Assembly: GCA_019247695.1 (NCBI GenBank)
Contig: JAFBAP010000084.1
Location: 81,095-145,094 of the forward strand
Source of the DNA: Verrucomicrobiota bacterium
GTDB lineage: Bacteria; Verrucomicrobiota; Verrucomicrobiia; Chthoniobacterales; JAFAMB01
DNA: 64,000 nucleotides
Reading direction: 5' to 3'
The notes below the pieces were generated by a model. It ran no database searches. It had not been told where the DNA came from and was given only the letters and a program-made list of their open reading frames with translations. This document shows, in pieces, positions 1 to 9,555 of this stretch (position 1 is the stretch's first letter; every line of letters starts with the position of its first letter). The position numbers were made by a program, and so were the translations under genes.

Positions 1-2
1 CC

Positions 3-2279
3 AAACCGATCAGCGTTGACACGGCACGGCAGCTTTACCGGTTCCCGGGCAACTCCGCCGCCGGGCAAACGATCGCGATCCTTTCCGAGGACGGCTACAA
101 ATCCTCCGACATCAGCCAGTCTTTCGGCGGCCACCCGCCGGCCATCGTCGATATCAACGTCGACGCGAGCAACAGCGGCAACGCGGATCCGGAAACCACC
201 CAGGATATCTTCATCGCAGGTTCAGCCGCGCCCGGCGCGAAGATCGCGGTGTACTTCACGAAATTCAGCCAGGCGGGCTGGATCGATCTATTACATCGCG
301 TGGCGCATCCCAAACCGGGCGATCCGGTCTGTTCCGTCCTTTCCTCATCGTTTTACCTCTGCAATGGCGATGACTCGGCGACGTTGACCGCGGAAGGGTT
401 GAGCCGGAGTTTCGTTAACGCCGTGAGCGCGGCGTTCCAGGATGCGGCGATTCAGGGGCTGACGGTCTGCATCGCCTCGGGCGACACGGGTACCGCCTCC
501 AAGAGGACGGACGGTAAGGCGCACGTCCAATACCCCGCGAGCGACCCGTGGGTGTTGTCGGTCGGGGGCACGACCATCGGCAATGTCAACGGCTCCAGCT
601 ATGACGAATACGTCTGGAATGACACCTTCTTCGGCGGCGTCGAAGGTGCGACCGGGGGCGGGATCAGCGACTTCTTTGCGATGCCCAAGTACCAACTCGG
701 TGCCGGGGTGCCCGTCTCGCTCAACGACCAGCACGTCGGGCGCGGCGTGCCGGATGTGGCTGCCAACGCCAGCCCGAACAGCGGTTATCCGTTGACGGTT
801 GACGGGTCCTCAGGCATCGGTGACGGGACCAGCGCCTCCGCCCCACTGTGGGCAGGCTACATCGCCGTGCTCAACGCCGCCCTTGGTGTAAACGTTGGCT
901 TTATCAACCCGGTGCTCTACAGGTTGGGTTCCTACGTGTTCCGCGACATCCTGGGCTCGCCCGGGCCGGCCAACAACGGGCTCGACGGCGTGTCCGGCTA
1001 TCCCGCCACCCCGGGATGGGATGCATGCACCGGCTGGGGCAGCCCGAACGGTACCGCCCTGCTGGCCGCGTTGCAAAATCTTGACGCCATCGTCATCAGG
1101 CGATCAGGCGATTTCGACGGCGACGGCATCGCCGAGTTGCTGGTCACCAGCCCGTGGGGCCTCGGCATCCTGAAGGAGACGGGCGCTACGATGACGGCCA
1201 TCATGATGGCGCCTAACGGCACCCGCTTCGGCGGCTGGCTGCTCAATACGGCGGACAACGTCTTCGGACCTATCGCCGACTACGACGGAGATGGCCGGGA
1301 CGAAATCCTTGTCACCAGTCCCTGGGGCCTGGGCATCCTGAAGCTGTCGGGCAGCACGTTGACTGCGCCGATGATGCAGCCCAACGGCACCCGTTTCGGC
1401 GGCTGGCTGCTGGAGACGGCTGATAACGTCTTCAGCCTGGCGGCGGACTTCGACGGGGATCGCCGCGCCGAAGTGCTGGTGACGAGCCCCTGGGGCATCG
1501 GCATCCTGAAGCTCTCGGGCAGCACCATGGCCGCGCCGATGATGCAGCCTAACGGCACCCGCTTCGGCGGCTGGCTGCTTTCGACGAAGGATAATCGCTT
1601 CGGTCCGGCCGCGGATTTCGACGGCAGCGGTCACGCCGGGCTTTTCGTCACCAGCGCCTGGGGCGTGGGCATCCTGAAGCTCGCGGCAAACACCATGGCC
1701 GCACCGATGATGCAGCCCAACGGCACCCGTTTCGGCGGCTGGTTGCTCAATACCGGTGACAACCATTTCGGCCCTGCCGCCGCCGATTTTGACGGGGACG
1801 GCAAAAAGGAAATCCTGGTCACCAGCCCGTGGGGCCTGGGCATTCTGAAGCTGTCGGGCAGCACGATGTCCGCACCGATGATGCAGCCTAACGGCACCCG
1901 TTTCGGCGGCTGGCTGCTCGAAACCGCTGATAACAATTTCAGCTCACCCGCCGACTACGACGGCGATGGCCAGGATGAACTGCTGGTTACGAGCGCTTGG
2001 GGTATCGGTATTCTGAAGCTCTCGGGCAACACTATGTTCGCACCGATGATGCAGCCTAACGGCACGCGCTTCGGTGGCTGGCTCTTCGAGTCATCCCAGA
2101 ACCGGTTGGGCAGTGCCGCCCGGTTCGCGGGTGGCAGGCAGGCGGAGATCTTCATCACCAGCGCCTGGGGTGTGGGCATCCTGAAACTCGCAGGCAGTAC
2201 CATGGCGGCGCCGATGATGCAGCCTAACGGCACCCGCTTTGGCGGCTGGTTGCTCAACACCGCCGACAACGTGTTCTGA
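3..2279 (+). CDS. S53 (sedolisin/kumamolisin-like) serine-carboxyl peptidase with C-terminal repeats, 5' end outside window
   Basis: The frame is open from the left edge, so signal peptide and most of the prodomain lie upstream. The S53 catalytic set is visible: Glu and Asp four residues apart in DPETTQD (nt 192-206), the oxyanion Asp in ASGDTG (near nt 480) and the nucleophile Ser in GTSASAP (nt 831). The family's calcium site follows (DI ... GWDACTGWGSPNG, near nt 1020-1050). S53 enzymes are secreted endopeptidases active at acid pH. After about residue 365 the protein changes into seven repeats of about 56 residues, each starting with a DxDGDG-like calcium loop and ending in NGTRFGGWLL, resembling FG-GAP/VCBS repeats. 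The role of the repeats (adhesion or substrate binding) is inferred. The stop falls exactly at the end of a repeat. Confidence 0.9.
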   Translation, partial: KPISVDTARQLYRFPGNSAAGQTIAILSEDGYKSSDISQSFGGHPPAIVDINVDASNSGNADPETTQDIFIAGSAAPGAKIAVYFTKFSQAGWIDLLHRVAHPKPGDPVCSVLSSSFYLCNGDDSATLTAEGLSRSFVNAVSAAFQDAAIQGLTVCIASGDTGTASKRTDGKAHVQYPASDPWVLSVGGTTIGNVNGSSYDEYVWNDTFFGGVEGATGGGISDFFAMPKYQLGAGVPVSLNDQHVGRGVPDVAANASPNSGYPLTVDGSSGIGDGTSASAPLWAGYIAVLNAALGVNVGFINPVLYRLGSYVFRDILGSPGPANNGLDGVSGYPATPGWDACTGWGSPNGTALLAALQNLDAIVIRRSGDFDGDGIAELLVTSPWGLGILKETGATMTAIMMAPNGTRFGGWLLNTADNVFGPIADYDGDGRDEILVTSPWGLGILKLSGSTLTAPMMQPNGTRFGGWLLETADNVFSLAADFDGDRRAEVLVTSPWGIGILKLSGSTMAAPMMQPNGTRFGGWLLSTKDNRFGPAADFDGSGHAGLFVTSAWGVGILKLAANTMAAPMMQPNGTRFGGWLLNTGDNHFGPAAADFDGDGKKEILVTSPWGLGILKLSGSTMSAPMMQPNGTRFGGWLLETADNNFSSPADYDGDGQDELLVTSAWGIGILKLSGNTMFAPMMQPNGTRFGGWLFESSQNRLGSAARFAGGRQAEIFITSAWGVGILKLAGSTMAAPMMQPNGTRFGGWLLNTADNVF
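1110..2276 (+). repeat. Seven tandem 168-bp coding repeats
   Basis: The block encoding 'DxDGDGxxELLVTSxWG ... NGTRFGGWLL' recurs with 168-bp (56-codon) spacing; for example the GGCGGCTGG core is at 1230 and 1398. One unit (the fourth) carries an extra codon. Units 4 and 7 have lost the canonical DxDGDG loop (FDGSG and FAGGR), so some calcium sites are probably dead. Confidence 0.9.
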
Positions 2280-3386
2280 GGAAGGCAGGGGGCCGCGTCC
2301 CCATGCGGACAAAGCGGCAGAAAGCCAGCCAGACGCTTTCGCCCCGGCCCCCTTTTCCAACCAGGTTCATGCCATCATTCCAGCGGCAGCCCGTGCACGC
2401 CGAAGTTCAGCCCGTTTTCAGCGGCGCGAACGCAATGTTGGTAGAGCGTACCCGAGTCTTCGGAGCGATTCGGAAGGTCATAGTAGTACCATTTCGATAA
2501 CCATCGAGGTAAAATCTTGTCTTCCCCCCCCAGGTGCCCTGCCGGAGTTACACCTGTTAAACCGTATAAACGGTCCGGGCCCAACGGGCCGGCAGAACAT
2601 AGCCAAGGGTTTACCCCACGGCCATTTAGTTAAGGGCCGCTGGAGGGAGGCGCTTTGGTCCCGAAGGGACGCCTGAGGTTAGCCAGGGACTTCAGTCCCT
2701 GGACGGGGCATTTAAGAGCGATCGAGCCCTCCTAAGGCGTCACGCCTTAGGAGGGCTCGATCGTGTTTTACGGTTACCCAGGGTAAACCCTGGGCTAAGT
2801 TCTGCCGCCCCGTCGGGGCTTCGGGGCTGAAACCCGGTCGAACTTCCACCAAGGTAACTTTCTAAATTGGTGTAAGACCCATTCAACAAGCTGCGCAACA
2901 TCCTCCGGCGCCCCCCCTGAGGCGATCTTCTATCGGAATAACGGCCTGAATGGTAGAAGAGGGATCGCGTCCCCTGTGAGGGACGCATTCCCCCTTAAAT
3001 GCCCCGTCCAGGGACTGAAGTCCCTGGCTAACCTCAGCCGTCCCTGCGGGACCAAAGCGTCCCCATCCACCGGCCGTTAACTAAATGGCAGTGCCGCGTA
3101 CCCCTCCGGCAGCAGCCGCAGCGGGACCGGTTCCGGCGGGAAACCCTCTTTCGAGCCAAATAGAAAGGCGCCCCGGCGGATTCAGACGATCAAGGGCACT
3201 TCCTTCGCCTTTTTGGGGGCGTAGAGGTCGAGCGTCTGCCTCCTGCGCCATGTCGGCCAGGGAACCCGAACGGGCCAACGAGTGGAACGGAGTTGACACC
3301 GTATGTCAAACGCGATGAGAATCCATGCGCGGCAGGCCCGGCGCGCATGAACCGGCGTACCAAGCCCTTTTCACGGAATCCCTGCC
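2280..3386. repeat. Gene-free spacer with a composite inverted-repeat element
   Basis: No credible gene is seen. Two arms of about 96 bp, 2620-2717 and 2994-3089, are near-perfect reverse complements: 'ggccatttagttaa ... gaggttagccagggac ... ggggcattta' and its complement. Each arm contains its own small palindromes (gggacttcagtccc; gtcccgaagggac). Inside lies a separate perfect 22-bp-arm hairpin. Related fragments recur at 8.3-8.8, 26.3-26.4 and 31.0-31.2 kb, so this is a dispersed REP/MITE-like family. Confidence 0.75.
2719..2763. repeat. Perfect 22-bp-arm hairpin, 1-nt loop
   Basis: cgatcgagccctcctaaggc... (2719-2740) is followed by one C and then its exact reverse complement (2742-2763). 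The left arm alone, with the start of the right arm, reappears at about 8697-8727 but decays after 'cacgcct', which suggests an old second copy. Confidence 0.85.
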
Positions 3387-3956
3387 ATGATCCCTTTATC
3401 ACCGGCGCTCGCCGCACAGATCGATACGCTCGACCGGCTCGCTCAGACCCGCCACGACGCGTGGCAGGTGCCGCGGGCGGAGGGCGAACTTCTTGCCGCC
3501 CTGGCCATCGGACACCAGGCCAGGCTCGTCGTCGAGGTCGGCACGAGCTATGGTTTCAGCGGGCTGTGGTGGTCAGCCGCGTTGGCCCTAACCGGCGGCC
3601 ACCTGCACACGGTTGACGCCAGCGAAAAGAAGTACACCGCCTCGAAGGCGGCGTTTGCCGCCGCCGGTGTGGCGAATCGAGTGACAAGTTACCTCGGCGA
3701 CGCCCGCCAGGTCTTGACCGGCATGCCTGATGGGATCGACCTTGTCTTCATCGACGCCGACAAGCCGAGCACGGGGGTCTACTTCGACCTGCTCTGGCCA
3801 AAGGTCCGGGTCGGCGGCGGGGTTCTGACGGACAACGTTATCACGCACCCGAGTGAGTTGGCTGCATTTGTCGACACCGTCCGAGCGCGCGCCGACGCGC
3901 ACAGCGTGCAACTGCCCGTCGGGGGCGGATTGGAGTGGACCCTTAAACTGCACTGA
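3387..3956 (+). CDS. Class I SAM-dependent O-methyltransferase (caffeoyl-CoA OMT-like)
   Basis: 189 residues. The SAM-binding motif I is EVGTSYGFSGLW (about residues 53-64), followed by VDASEKKY, the GDARQVL loop and the acidic metal/SAM motif FIDADKPS (about 124-131), then GGGVLTDNV. This order is that of the methyltransferase_3 family (cation-dependent catechol or small-molecule O-methyltransferases). The protein is somewhat short at the N-terminus relative to the usual 210-220 residues. Substrate cannot be told. It stands alone; the next gene starts about 160 bp downstream. Confidence 0.85.
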   Translation: MIPLSPALAAQIDTLDRLAQTRHDAWQVPRAEGELLAALAIGHQARLVVEVGTSYGFSGLWWSAALALTGGHLHTVDASEKKYTASKAAFAAAGVANRVTSYLGDARQVLTGMPDGIDLVFIDADKPSTGVYFDLLWPKVRVGGGVLTDNVITHPSELAAFVDTVRARADAHSVQLPVGGGLEWTLKLH

Positions 3957-4114
3957 AACGGCCGGCCTCCGTTTCGATCACCCTTCGGGGCAAAGCCCGG
4001 CTCAACCGTCGTGGGAGATGGTAGGAATGGGGCTGCACCTATCGCTTTCTGCCTGCGGCCGAATCCAAACTATCCCGTTGACCCGGCACCGTATCCCGCC
4101 GTACCTCAAGGTCC

Positions 4115-5023
4115 ATGAGCGCACAAGATGACCGAAGCATCGGGTTCATCGGGCTTGGCAACATGGGAAGCCCCATCGCCGCGAACCTGCTCAAGGCAGG
4201 CTACCGGCTACGTGTTTACAACCGGACCCGTGAAAAGGCCGATCCCCTGGTAGAGCAAGGGGCGATTCCGGTCAGCCGGTCTTGCGAGGCCGCCGCCGAA
4301 AACGGCATCGTCTTTACCATGGTCGCCGACGACGCCGGCCTTGAACAAATCGCGCTGGCCGACCCCGCGTTTACGGAACGCCTGAAGGGCGGCGTCCACG
4401 TGTCCCTGAGCACCATTTCGCCGGAAACCGCCCGCCGCCTGGACGAGCACCACCGGGAGCGCGGGGTCATCTACCTGAGTTCTCCCGTGATCGGCCGCCC
4501 CGACCGCGCAGCCGCTGCCGCCCTGTTTATCCTGCTGGCGGGCCCCAGCCCGGCCAAGACGACGGTTGAACCGCTGCTGCGTCGAATCGGCCAGCGCATC
4601 TTTGACCTCGGGGAGCAACCATGGTTGAGCAACGCCGCGAAGCTGGCCGTCAATTTCAACATCCTGGCCGCGGTTGAATGCATGGCCGAATCGTTTACGC
4701 TCGCGGAAAAACATGGCATCGCGCGCGAAAAGATGGCCGAATTGCTTTCCGAAACGTTGTTTGGCGGCGTGGTCTACAAGGGTTACGGGGAATACGTCGC
4801 CCGGCACCGTTACGAGCCCGCCGGCTTTCGCGTGAAGTTGGGGTGGAAGGACCTGCGGCTGGTGCTTGACCTTGCGGCGGAGGGCGAGGTGCCCATGCCG
4901 GTGGGTTCTCTGCTTCGGGATCGGCTCTTGGCCGCGCTGGCCAAGGGCCGGGCGGACATGGATTGGTCGGCCATCGCGTTAGGCTGTTCGGAAGATGCCG
5001 GTCTGGCGGGGTCCAGGACCTGA
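4115..5023 (+). CDS. NAD(P)-dependent beta-hydroxyacid dehydrogenase (3-hydroxyisobutyrate dehydrogenase family)
   Basis: 302 residues. The N-terminal Rossmann signature GFIGLGNMGSPIAANLLKAG (about 10-29) and the following VYNRT are typical of the 6-phosphogluconate/3-hydroxyisobutyrate dehydrogenase superfamily. The substrate-binding region near residue 120 is SSPVIGRPD, and the catalytic lysine lies in NAAKLAVNF (about 172). The family oxidises beta-hydroxyacids or reduces aldehyde acids such as succinic or glyoxylic semialdehyde (GLYR-like). The substrate is not determined. Start ATG at 4115 is the first possible codon in frame with the Rossmann motif. Confidence 0.9.
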   Translation: MSAQDDRSIGFIGLGNMGSPIAANLLKAGYRLRVYNRTREKADPLVEQGAIPVSRSCEAAAENGIVFTMVADDAGLEQIALADPAFTERLKGGVHVSLSTISPETARRLDEHHRERGVIYLSSPVIGRPDRAAAAALFILLAGPSPAKTTVEPLLRRIGQRIFDLGEQPWLSNAAKLAVNFNILAAVECMAESFTLAEKHGIAREKMAELLSETLFGGVVYKGYGEYVARHRYEPAGFRVKLGWKDLRLVLDLAAEGEVPMPVGSLLRDRLLAALAKGRADMDWSAIALGCSEDAGLAGSRT

Positions 5024-5073
5024 TTTCGCCCGTGAGCCCGGGCCGGTGAGCGGGACCGCCTGCATCAAAACGA

Positions 5074-5092
5074 GCCGGATGCAAAATCCGGC
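5074..5092. terminator. Small hairpin between dehydrogenase and asnS
   Basis: gccggat-gcaaa-atccggc forms a 7-bp stem about 50 bp after the upstream stop codon. There is no run of T on either side, so Rho-independent termination is doubtful. Confidence 0.3.
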
Positions 5093-5155
5093 TGCAAATG
5101 TGCTGCTGAACGAATTAACTGCAAACGAACCCCCCAGCTACGCCATTCCGGTTTT

Positions 5156-6514
5156 ATGATCACGCTTATTAAACACGCCCTCTCAGCCGGTGCTGAGGGG
5201 GAAATCGAGGTTGCAGGTTGGATTCGATCCCGCCGGGATGCCAAAAACTTTTCATTCCTCGAGGTGAATGACGGGTCCTGCTTGCGCAATCTGCAGGTGA
5301 TCGTGGATCACGAGGCGCCGGGTTATGATGAGGTGGTGCACGCCACGTCGGGCGCCTCGGTGCGCGTGCAGGGACGGCTCGTCGCCTCACCCGCGGCCGG
5401 TCAAAAATGGGAGATCCATGCCGCGCGTGTGCAAGTCATCGGACCAGCGGATGCGACGTACCCGCTGCAAAAAAAGGGGCATAGCGTTGAATTCCTCCGC
5501 ACCATCGCGCATTTGCGCCCGAGATCGAACCTGTTCGGCGCGGTGTTCCGCCTTCGGAGCCGCCTGGCTTCTGCGGTGCACCAGTTCTTTCAGGAACGGG
5601 ATTTTGTGTACGTCCAGACGCCGATCATTACCGCCAGCGACTGCGAAGGGGCCGGCGAATTGTTTCGCATCACCACGCTGCAAGACACCGGCGGTCAGGC
5701 CGGCGAACCCGACTTTTTCGGCAAGCCTGCCTACCTGACGGTCAGCGGCCAGCTCGAAGCCGAAACGTTCGCCTGCGCCCTGTCGAAGGTGTACACCTTC
5801 GGGCCTACCTTCCGCGCCGAGAACTCGAATACGTCCCGGCATGCCGCGGAGTTCTGGATGGTCGAACCGGAAATGGCCTTTTGCGACCTGCAGGGGGATA
5901 TGGATCTCGCCGAGGAGTTCGTTAAGGCGATGGTTCGCTATACTTTGGACCATTGCGCGGAAGACCTGGGGCTCTTTTCCAGGTTTGTGGACAAAGGACT
6001 CCTCGAACGGCTCACTCTGGTCGCCGAGCGCTCGTTCCAGCGGCTTTCCTATACTGAGGCGATCGCCATCCTCAACGCCTCCGGACGCAAGTTTGAGTAC
6101 CCTGTGGCCGAGGGCCTCGGCCTGCAGTCGGAACACGAAAGGTTCCTGGCCGAAGAGCATTTCCGGGCGCCGGTGATCATGTTTGATCATCCCCGCGAGG
6201 CTAAACCCTTCTACATGCGCGTGAACGATGACGGCCGCACCGTCGCTGCGATGGACGTGCTGGTGCCGGGCATCGGCGAGATCATCGGCGGTTCGCAGCG
6301 CGAGGAGCGCCTCGGCGTGCTGCAGGAGAACATGCGCGCGCATGGCTTGCGCGAGGAGGATTACTGGTGGTACCTGGATCTGCGCCGCTTCGGCACGGTC
6401 CCACATGCCGGTTTCGGCCTGGGCTTCGAACGCCTCCTGATGTTCTTAACGGGTGTATCCAACATTCGGGACGTGATTCCGTTTGCCCGCACGCCCGGGA
6501 ATGCGGAATTCTGA
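5156..6514 (+). CDS. asnS: Asparaginyl-tRNA synthetase
   Basis: 452 residues, the normal length. An N-terminal OB-fold anticodon-binding domain (about residues 17-105, beginning [19 protein letters not shown]) precedes the class II catalytic core: motif 2 region [19 protein letters not shown] (about 222-240) and motif 3 [12 protein letters not shown] (about 419-430). The paired ENSNTSRH and the TVSGQLEAE segment are characteristic of AsnRS rather than AspRS. It charges tRNA-Asn in the cytoplasm. It appears to be monocistronic. Confidence 0.97.
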   Translation: MITLIKHALSAGAEGEIEVAGWIRSRRDAKNFSFLEVNDGSCLRNLQVIVDHEAPGYDEVVHATSGASVRVQGRLVASPAAGQKWEIHAARVQVIGPADATYPLQKKGHSVEFLRTIAHLRPRSNLFGAVFRLRSRLASAVHQFFQERDFVYVQTPIITASDCEGAGELFRITTLQDTGGQAGEPDFFGKPAYLTVSGQLEAETFACALSKVYTFGPTFRAENSNTSRHAAEFWMVEPEMAFCDLQGDMDLAEEFVKAMVRYTLDHCAEDLGLFSRFVDKGLLERLTLVAERSFQRLSYTEAIAILNASGRKFEYPVAEGLGLQSEHERFLAEEHFRAPVIMFDHPREAKPFYMRVNDDGRTVAAMDVLVPGIGEIIGGSQREERLGVLQENMRAHGLREEDYWWYLDLRRFGTVPHAGFGLGFERLLMFLTGVSNIRDVIPFARTPGNAEF

Positions 6515-6659
6515 AAAGCGGAATCACTTTGCCCGGTGGCTTCGGGCCGCTTGGTTCAACGCGTTGGTTAAGAAAATGTAACGTTGCCAGGCTTTTCTAT
6601 ATCGTTCGCCGTCGTACGGTGACCGGTGCGCACAAGGCACCGTGCCCAAGCGCCGGCTT

Positions 6660-7355
6660 ATGGCTGAGAGTAACCGCAAACACCGTCTGCCGGGCTTTGA
6701 TCAAGCCCTGGAAGCCTTGCGGGCCGACGCGCTGCTCATGGGCACCCTGGTCCGCCGGAGCTTTCACAACGCCAAGACCGGCTTCGAACAGCGCGACGAC
6801 GAGGCGTGCACGGCCGCCATTGCCGACGATGAGGAAATCGACGTGCTCGAGAAACAGCTCGACAAAGCCGCCACCGAGTTCCTGTTGCGCTACGCGCCGG
6901 TAGCCTTCGACCTGCGGATCGTCCTGTCCACCATGAAGGCCGGCTCGATTTTCGAGCGGCTGGCCGATCTTGCCGTGACGATCGCGCGGCGGGCGCGTCA
7001 ATTAAACCAGCAGGCGCCGTTGGAGGAAGCCTTAAAGGCCCACCCGGCCCTGGAGACCCTGGAACGCGCGCTGACGCTGGGATGGGCGGCCTGCTCCGAA
7101 CTCGATGGCCAGAGCGCCGAACGGATTCGGGTGGAAATGGAGCCTTTGGCCCAGGCGGCGCGAGATCTGGAGGAGGGGTTCAGCACGTTGATCCCGGAAC
7201 GGCCGCAGCACGCTCGAACGCTGGTTAACCTCATGGCTGTCGCTCAGAGTCTGGAGGCGAGCGCCTACTTGGTGGAAAACCTGGCCGAAGCGGTCATTTA
7301 CGCCGCCGAAGCCAAGGATGTGCGGCATCCGCGCAACAAACTGGAGATGGTCTGA
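6660..7355 (+). CDS. phoU: PhoU-like phosphate-signalling protein
   Basis: 231 residues from ATG 6660; an in-frame GTG lies at 6642. Two helical PhoU repeats are recognisable: the first with EEIDVLEKQLD and DLRIVLSTMKAGSIFERLADLAV (about 54-110), the second with ARTLVNLMAVAQSLEASAYLVENLAEAV. The conserved ERxAD/E metal-binding pattern is present. PhoU proteins bind the Pst transporter and the PhoR kinase to repress the phosphate regulon. It is followed by pstB about 90 bp later on the same strand. No pstS, pstC, pstA or phoBR occurs in the window. Confidence 0.85.
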   Translation: MAESNRKHRLPGFDQALEALRADALLMGTLVRRSFHNAKTGFEQRDDEACTAAIADDEEIDVLEKQLDKAATEFLLRYAPVAFDLRIVLSTMKAGSIFERLADLAVTIARRARQLNQQAPLEEALKAHPALETLERALTLGWAACSELDGQSAERIRVEMEPLAQAARDLEEGFSTLIPERPQHARTLVNLMAVAQSLEASAYLVENLAEAVIYAAEAKDVRHPRNKLEMV

Positions 7356-7448
7356 CCCGCTTGGCCGTGTGAGGGCTCCGCAGGGGCCGCTGGACGAAGG
7401 GTGCGTGGCCCTGGCCCGCTCAGGCCGGTTGTTTGGAGGAATGCTTTT

Positions 7449-8303
7449 ATGAACGAGACGCAAATCGCTCGACCCATCACGGTGGCGAGTAAAGCCGGTC
7501 CCGCGCCCGCCCCCGGCACAATCGCCACGCCTGCGGCGAACGTCGAGGAGATCGTCATCGAGATCGACCGGGTGGAGTTCCATTATGGGCCCTCAAAAGC
7601 GCTGGACGCCATCAGCCTCAACATCCCGAGGTGCCAGGTCACCGCATTTATCGGCCCGTCGGGCTGCGGCAAATCGACGTTGCTGCGCTGCCTGAACCGC
7701 ATGAACGACCTCATCGAGCGCGCCTGGGTGAGCGCCGGCGCCATCCGGATGGGCGGCGTGGACATCAACGGGCCGGGGGTGGACGTCATCGAGCTGCGCA
7801 AACGGGTCGGCATGGTGTTTCAAAAGTCCAATCCCTTCCCGAAATCGATTTACGAAAACATCGCCTACGGCCTGCGGATTGGCGGTGTGCGCGACAAACG
7901 CCTCATTGACCAAACCGTCGAGGAAAGCCTGCGCGGCGCGGCGCTCTGGGACGAGGTGAAGGACCGGCTGCACGCGAACGCTTTGGGCCTATCGGGTGGC
8001 CAGCAGCAGCGGCTCTGCATCGCGCGCACGATCGCCGTGCGACCTGAGGTCATCCTCATGGATGAACCCTGCTCGGCGCTGGATCCGATCGCCACCGCGA
8101 AGGTCGAAGACCTCATCAGCCATTTGGCCGACCGGTTCACCATCGTCATCGTGACGCACAACATGCAGCAGGCGGCACGCTGTTCGGACCGGACCGCCTT
8201 CTTCTACCTCGGCCGATTGATCGAGTTCGATCGCACCGACAAACTGTTCAGCAACCCGTGCCAGAAGCAGACCGAAGACTACATTTCCGGCCGCTTCGGT
8301 TAA
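7449..8303 (+). CDS. pstB: Phosphate ABC transporter ATP-binding protein
   Basis: 284 residues from ATG 7449, chosen because TTGGAGGA at 7433-7440 gives a good ribosome binding site; an in-frame ATG at 7401 has none. Walker [10 protein letters not shown], signature [10 protein letters not shown], Walker [14 protein letters not shown] and switch His in [10 protein letters not shown] are intact. FHYGPSKAL and [10 protein letters not shown] are PstB hallmarks. It energises high-affinity phosphate uptake at the inner membrane. About 45 residues of low-complexity, A/P-rich sequence precede the domain. The permease genes must be elsewhere. Confidence 0.93.
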   Translation: MNETQIARPITVASKAGPAPAPGTIATPAANVEEIVIEIDRVEFHYGPSKALDAISLNIPRCQVTAFIGPSGCGKSTLLRCLNRMNDLIERAWVSAGAIRMGGVDINGPGVDVIELRKRVGMVFQKSNPFPKSIYENIAYGLRIGGVRDKRLIDQTVEESLRGAALWDEVKDRLHANALGLSGGQQQRLCIARTIAVRPEVILMDEPCSALDPIATAKVEDLISHLADRFTIVIVTHNMQQAARCSDRTAFFYLGRLIEFDRTDKLFSNPCQKQTEDYISGRFG

Positions 8304-8334
8304 AGGGCCGGCTGGACTCCGTTGGCAGGTTCCC

Positions 8335-8790
8335 GGGGGGACGGCTTTACGGCCCGCGAGGGCCAAGGGAACATAGCCCACGGTTCACCCCAATGCCATT
8401 TAGTTAGAGGCGAGGGCGATGCTTTCGTCCCGGAGGGACGGCTGAACTTATGCTATTCAGGCAGCTATCTCGGTAGAATGCCGGCTGGAGGGGGATGTCG
8501 CCGCTGGATGATGCTCCGCACCTTGTTGAACTGGTCTTAGGCCCAGCGGGCCGGGAGAACTTAGTCCAGGGTGAATCCTTGAGCTTTACCCACATTTTTT
8601 GAGGGCAGCGCGGGGACAGCCGCGACCGTCTTACGGCCCGAAGGGCCAAGGGAACTTAGCCCAGGGCTTCACCCCCTGGGTAACCGTCAAATCACGATCG
8701 AGCCCTCCTAAGGCGTCACGCCTGTACACCCTCGCTAACAAACGCCCGCCCCGCCGGGTTGGATTTGCTGAAGGGGCGGCAGAAAGCGTT
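8335..8790. repeat. Cluster of dispersed hairpin-rich repeat fragments
   Basis: No gene. Fragments shared with 2.5-3.1 kb include 'ccatttagtta', 'cgtcccggagggacg', 'ggcccgaagggcc' followed by 'aagggaacttagccca', 'caccccctgggtaaccgt' and the left arm 'gatcgagccctcctaaggcg' at about 8697. The order is like the first element but the arms are more diverged, consistent with an older copy. Confidence 0.65.
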
Positions 8791-8847
8791 GCCGGCGGGT
8801 TCCGACTCGACAAACCAACGCCGCTGCCTCAGAACTAACTCTTCGAG

Positions 8848-9456
8848 CTAAGGTAGCTTGCCGTTTGAGCGGAGGAGTTCGTCGATTTCCCGGGCAGTCG
8901 CCAAATGCACGTCCTCGTCACCGGGAAGGTGAACCATAATGGCGATGCAGCGCGAGCCGGCCGTTGCAGGGCCATCGAACTCAAAGGCGATTCCTCGGCC
9001 GGTATCGTCATAGAGACTCTGGTCGCCGTTTCTGGGGCGTGCGCCCGGAAAATGACGCATCATTTGGTCGAACCGGCTACCGGTTGAGAGGCCATCCGGC
9101 GTACGGTACCGGGAAGAGGTGACTCGGATGAGCTTGATGCTCACGCCCCGGAGCGGTTGGATGTCCCTTGGTCCATTCGCAACCGAGTAGACGCAGAGCG
9201 TGTCGGTGCGGCCGCCCGGCTTTCCGGAGAGCCAAACCGATCGGTATCGGCCCATGCCTGAATCATCCGCATCCGGCCGGGGTAACCTGGCCAGGGAGGC
9301 TGCGCCGAACCTGCCGAGGCGGATTTGACCGATGCCCTCGCCAGCGATTATCCGGCCCGGTTCGGCCTGAGTTGATTGAGGCTCCCGGGCCGCCAGGCAG
9401 AAGAAGGCGGCTATGGTCAAACCAATCGATCTCCACTTGATGTAGTGTGAATCCAT
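8848..9456 (-). CDS. Secreted protein of unknown function
   Basis: 202 residues. A basic N-terminus followed by a hydrophobic stretch (IGLTIAAFFCLAA, about 11-23) suggests a Sec signal peptide. The mature part starts with an IIAGEGIGQIRLG motif seen in many periplasmic proteins of unknown role that compare a threshold or baseline. Three Cys remain in the predicted protein (one in the signal region). It is divergently oriented from the lipase-like gene at 9556, and the 99-bp gap must hold both promoters. I do not recognise a family. Confidence 0.6.
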   Translation of the reverse strand: MDSHYIKWRSIGLTIAAFFCLAAREPQSTQAEPGRIIAGEGIGQIRLGRFGAASLARLPRPDADDSGMGRYRSVWLSGKPGGRTDTLCVYSVANGPRDIQPLRGVSIKLIRVTSSRYRTPDGLSTGSRFDQMMRHFPGARPRNGDQSLYDDTGRGIAFEFDGPATAGSRCIAIMVHLPGDEDVHLATAREIDELLRSNGKLP

Positions 9457-9555
9457 TTCCAGCCTTTACTGTCTCACACGAATGAGTATCGATGTAGGGA
9501 TTTCAATGGCCATGCCCAAACCACGCCTCTTGCGGCGGCCGCCGGTCGTTTGCCG

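Noticed and set aside
1104..2269. Minus-strand ORFs antisense to the peptidase repeats
   Set aside because: Repeated composition of the real gene; no independent features.
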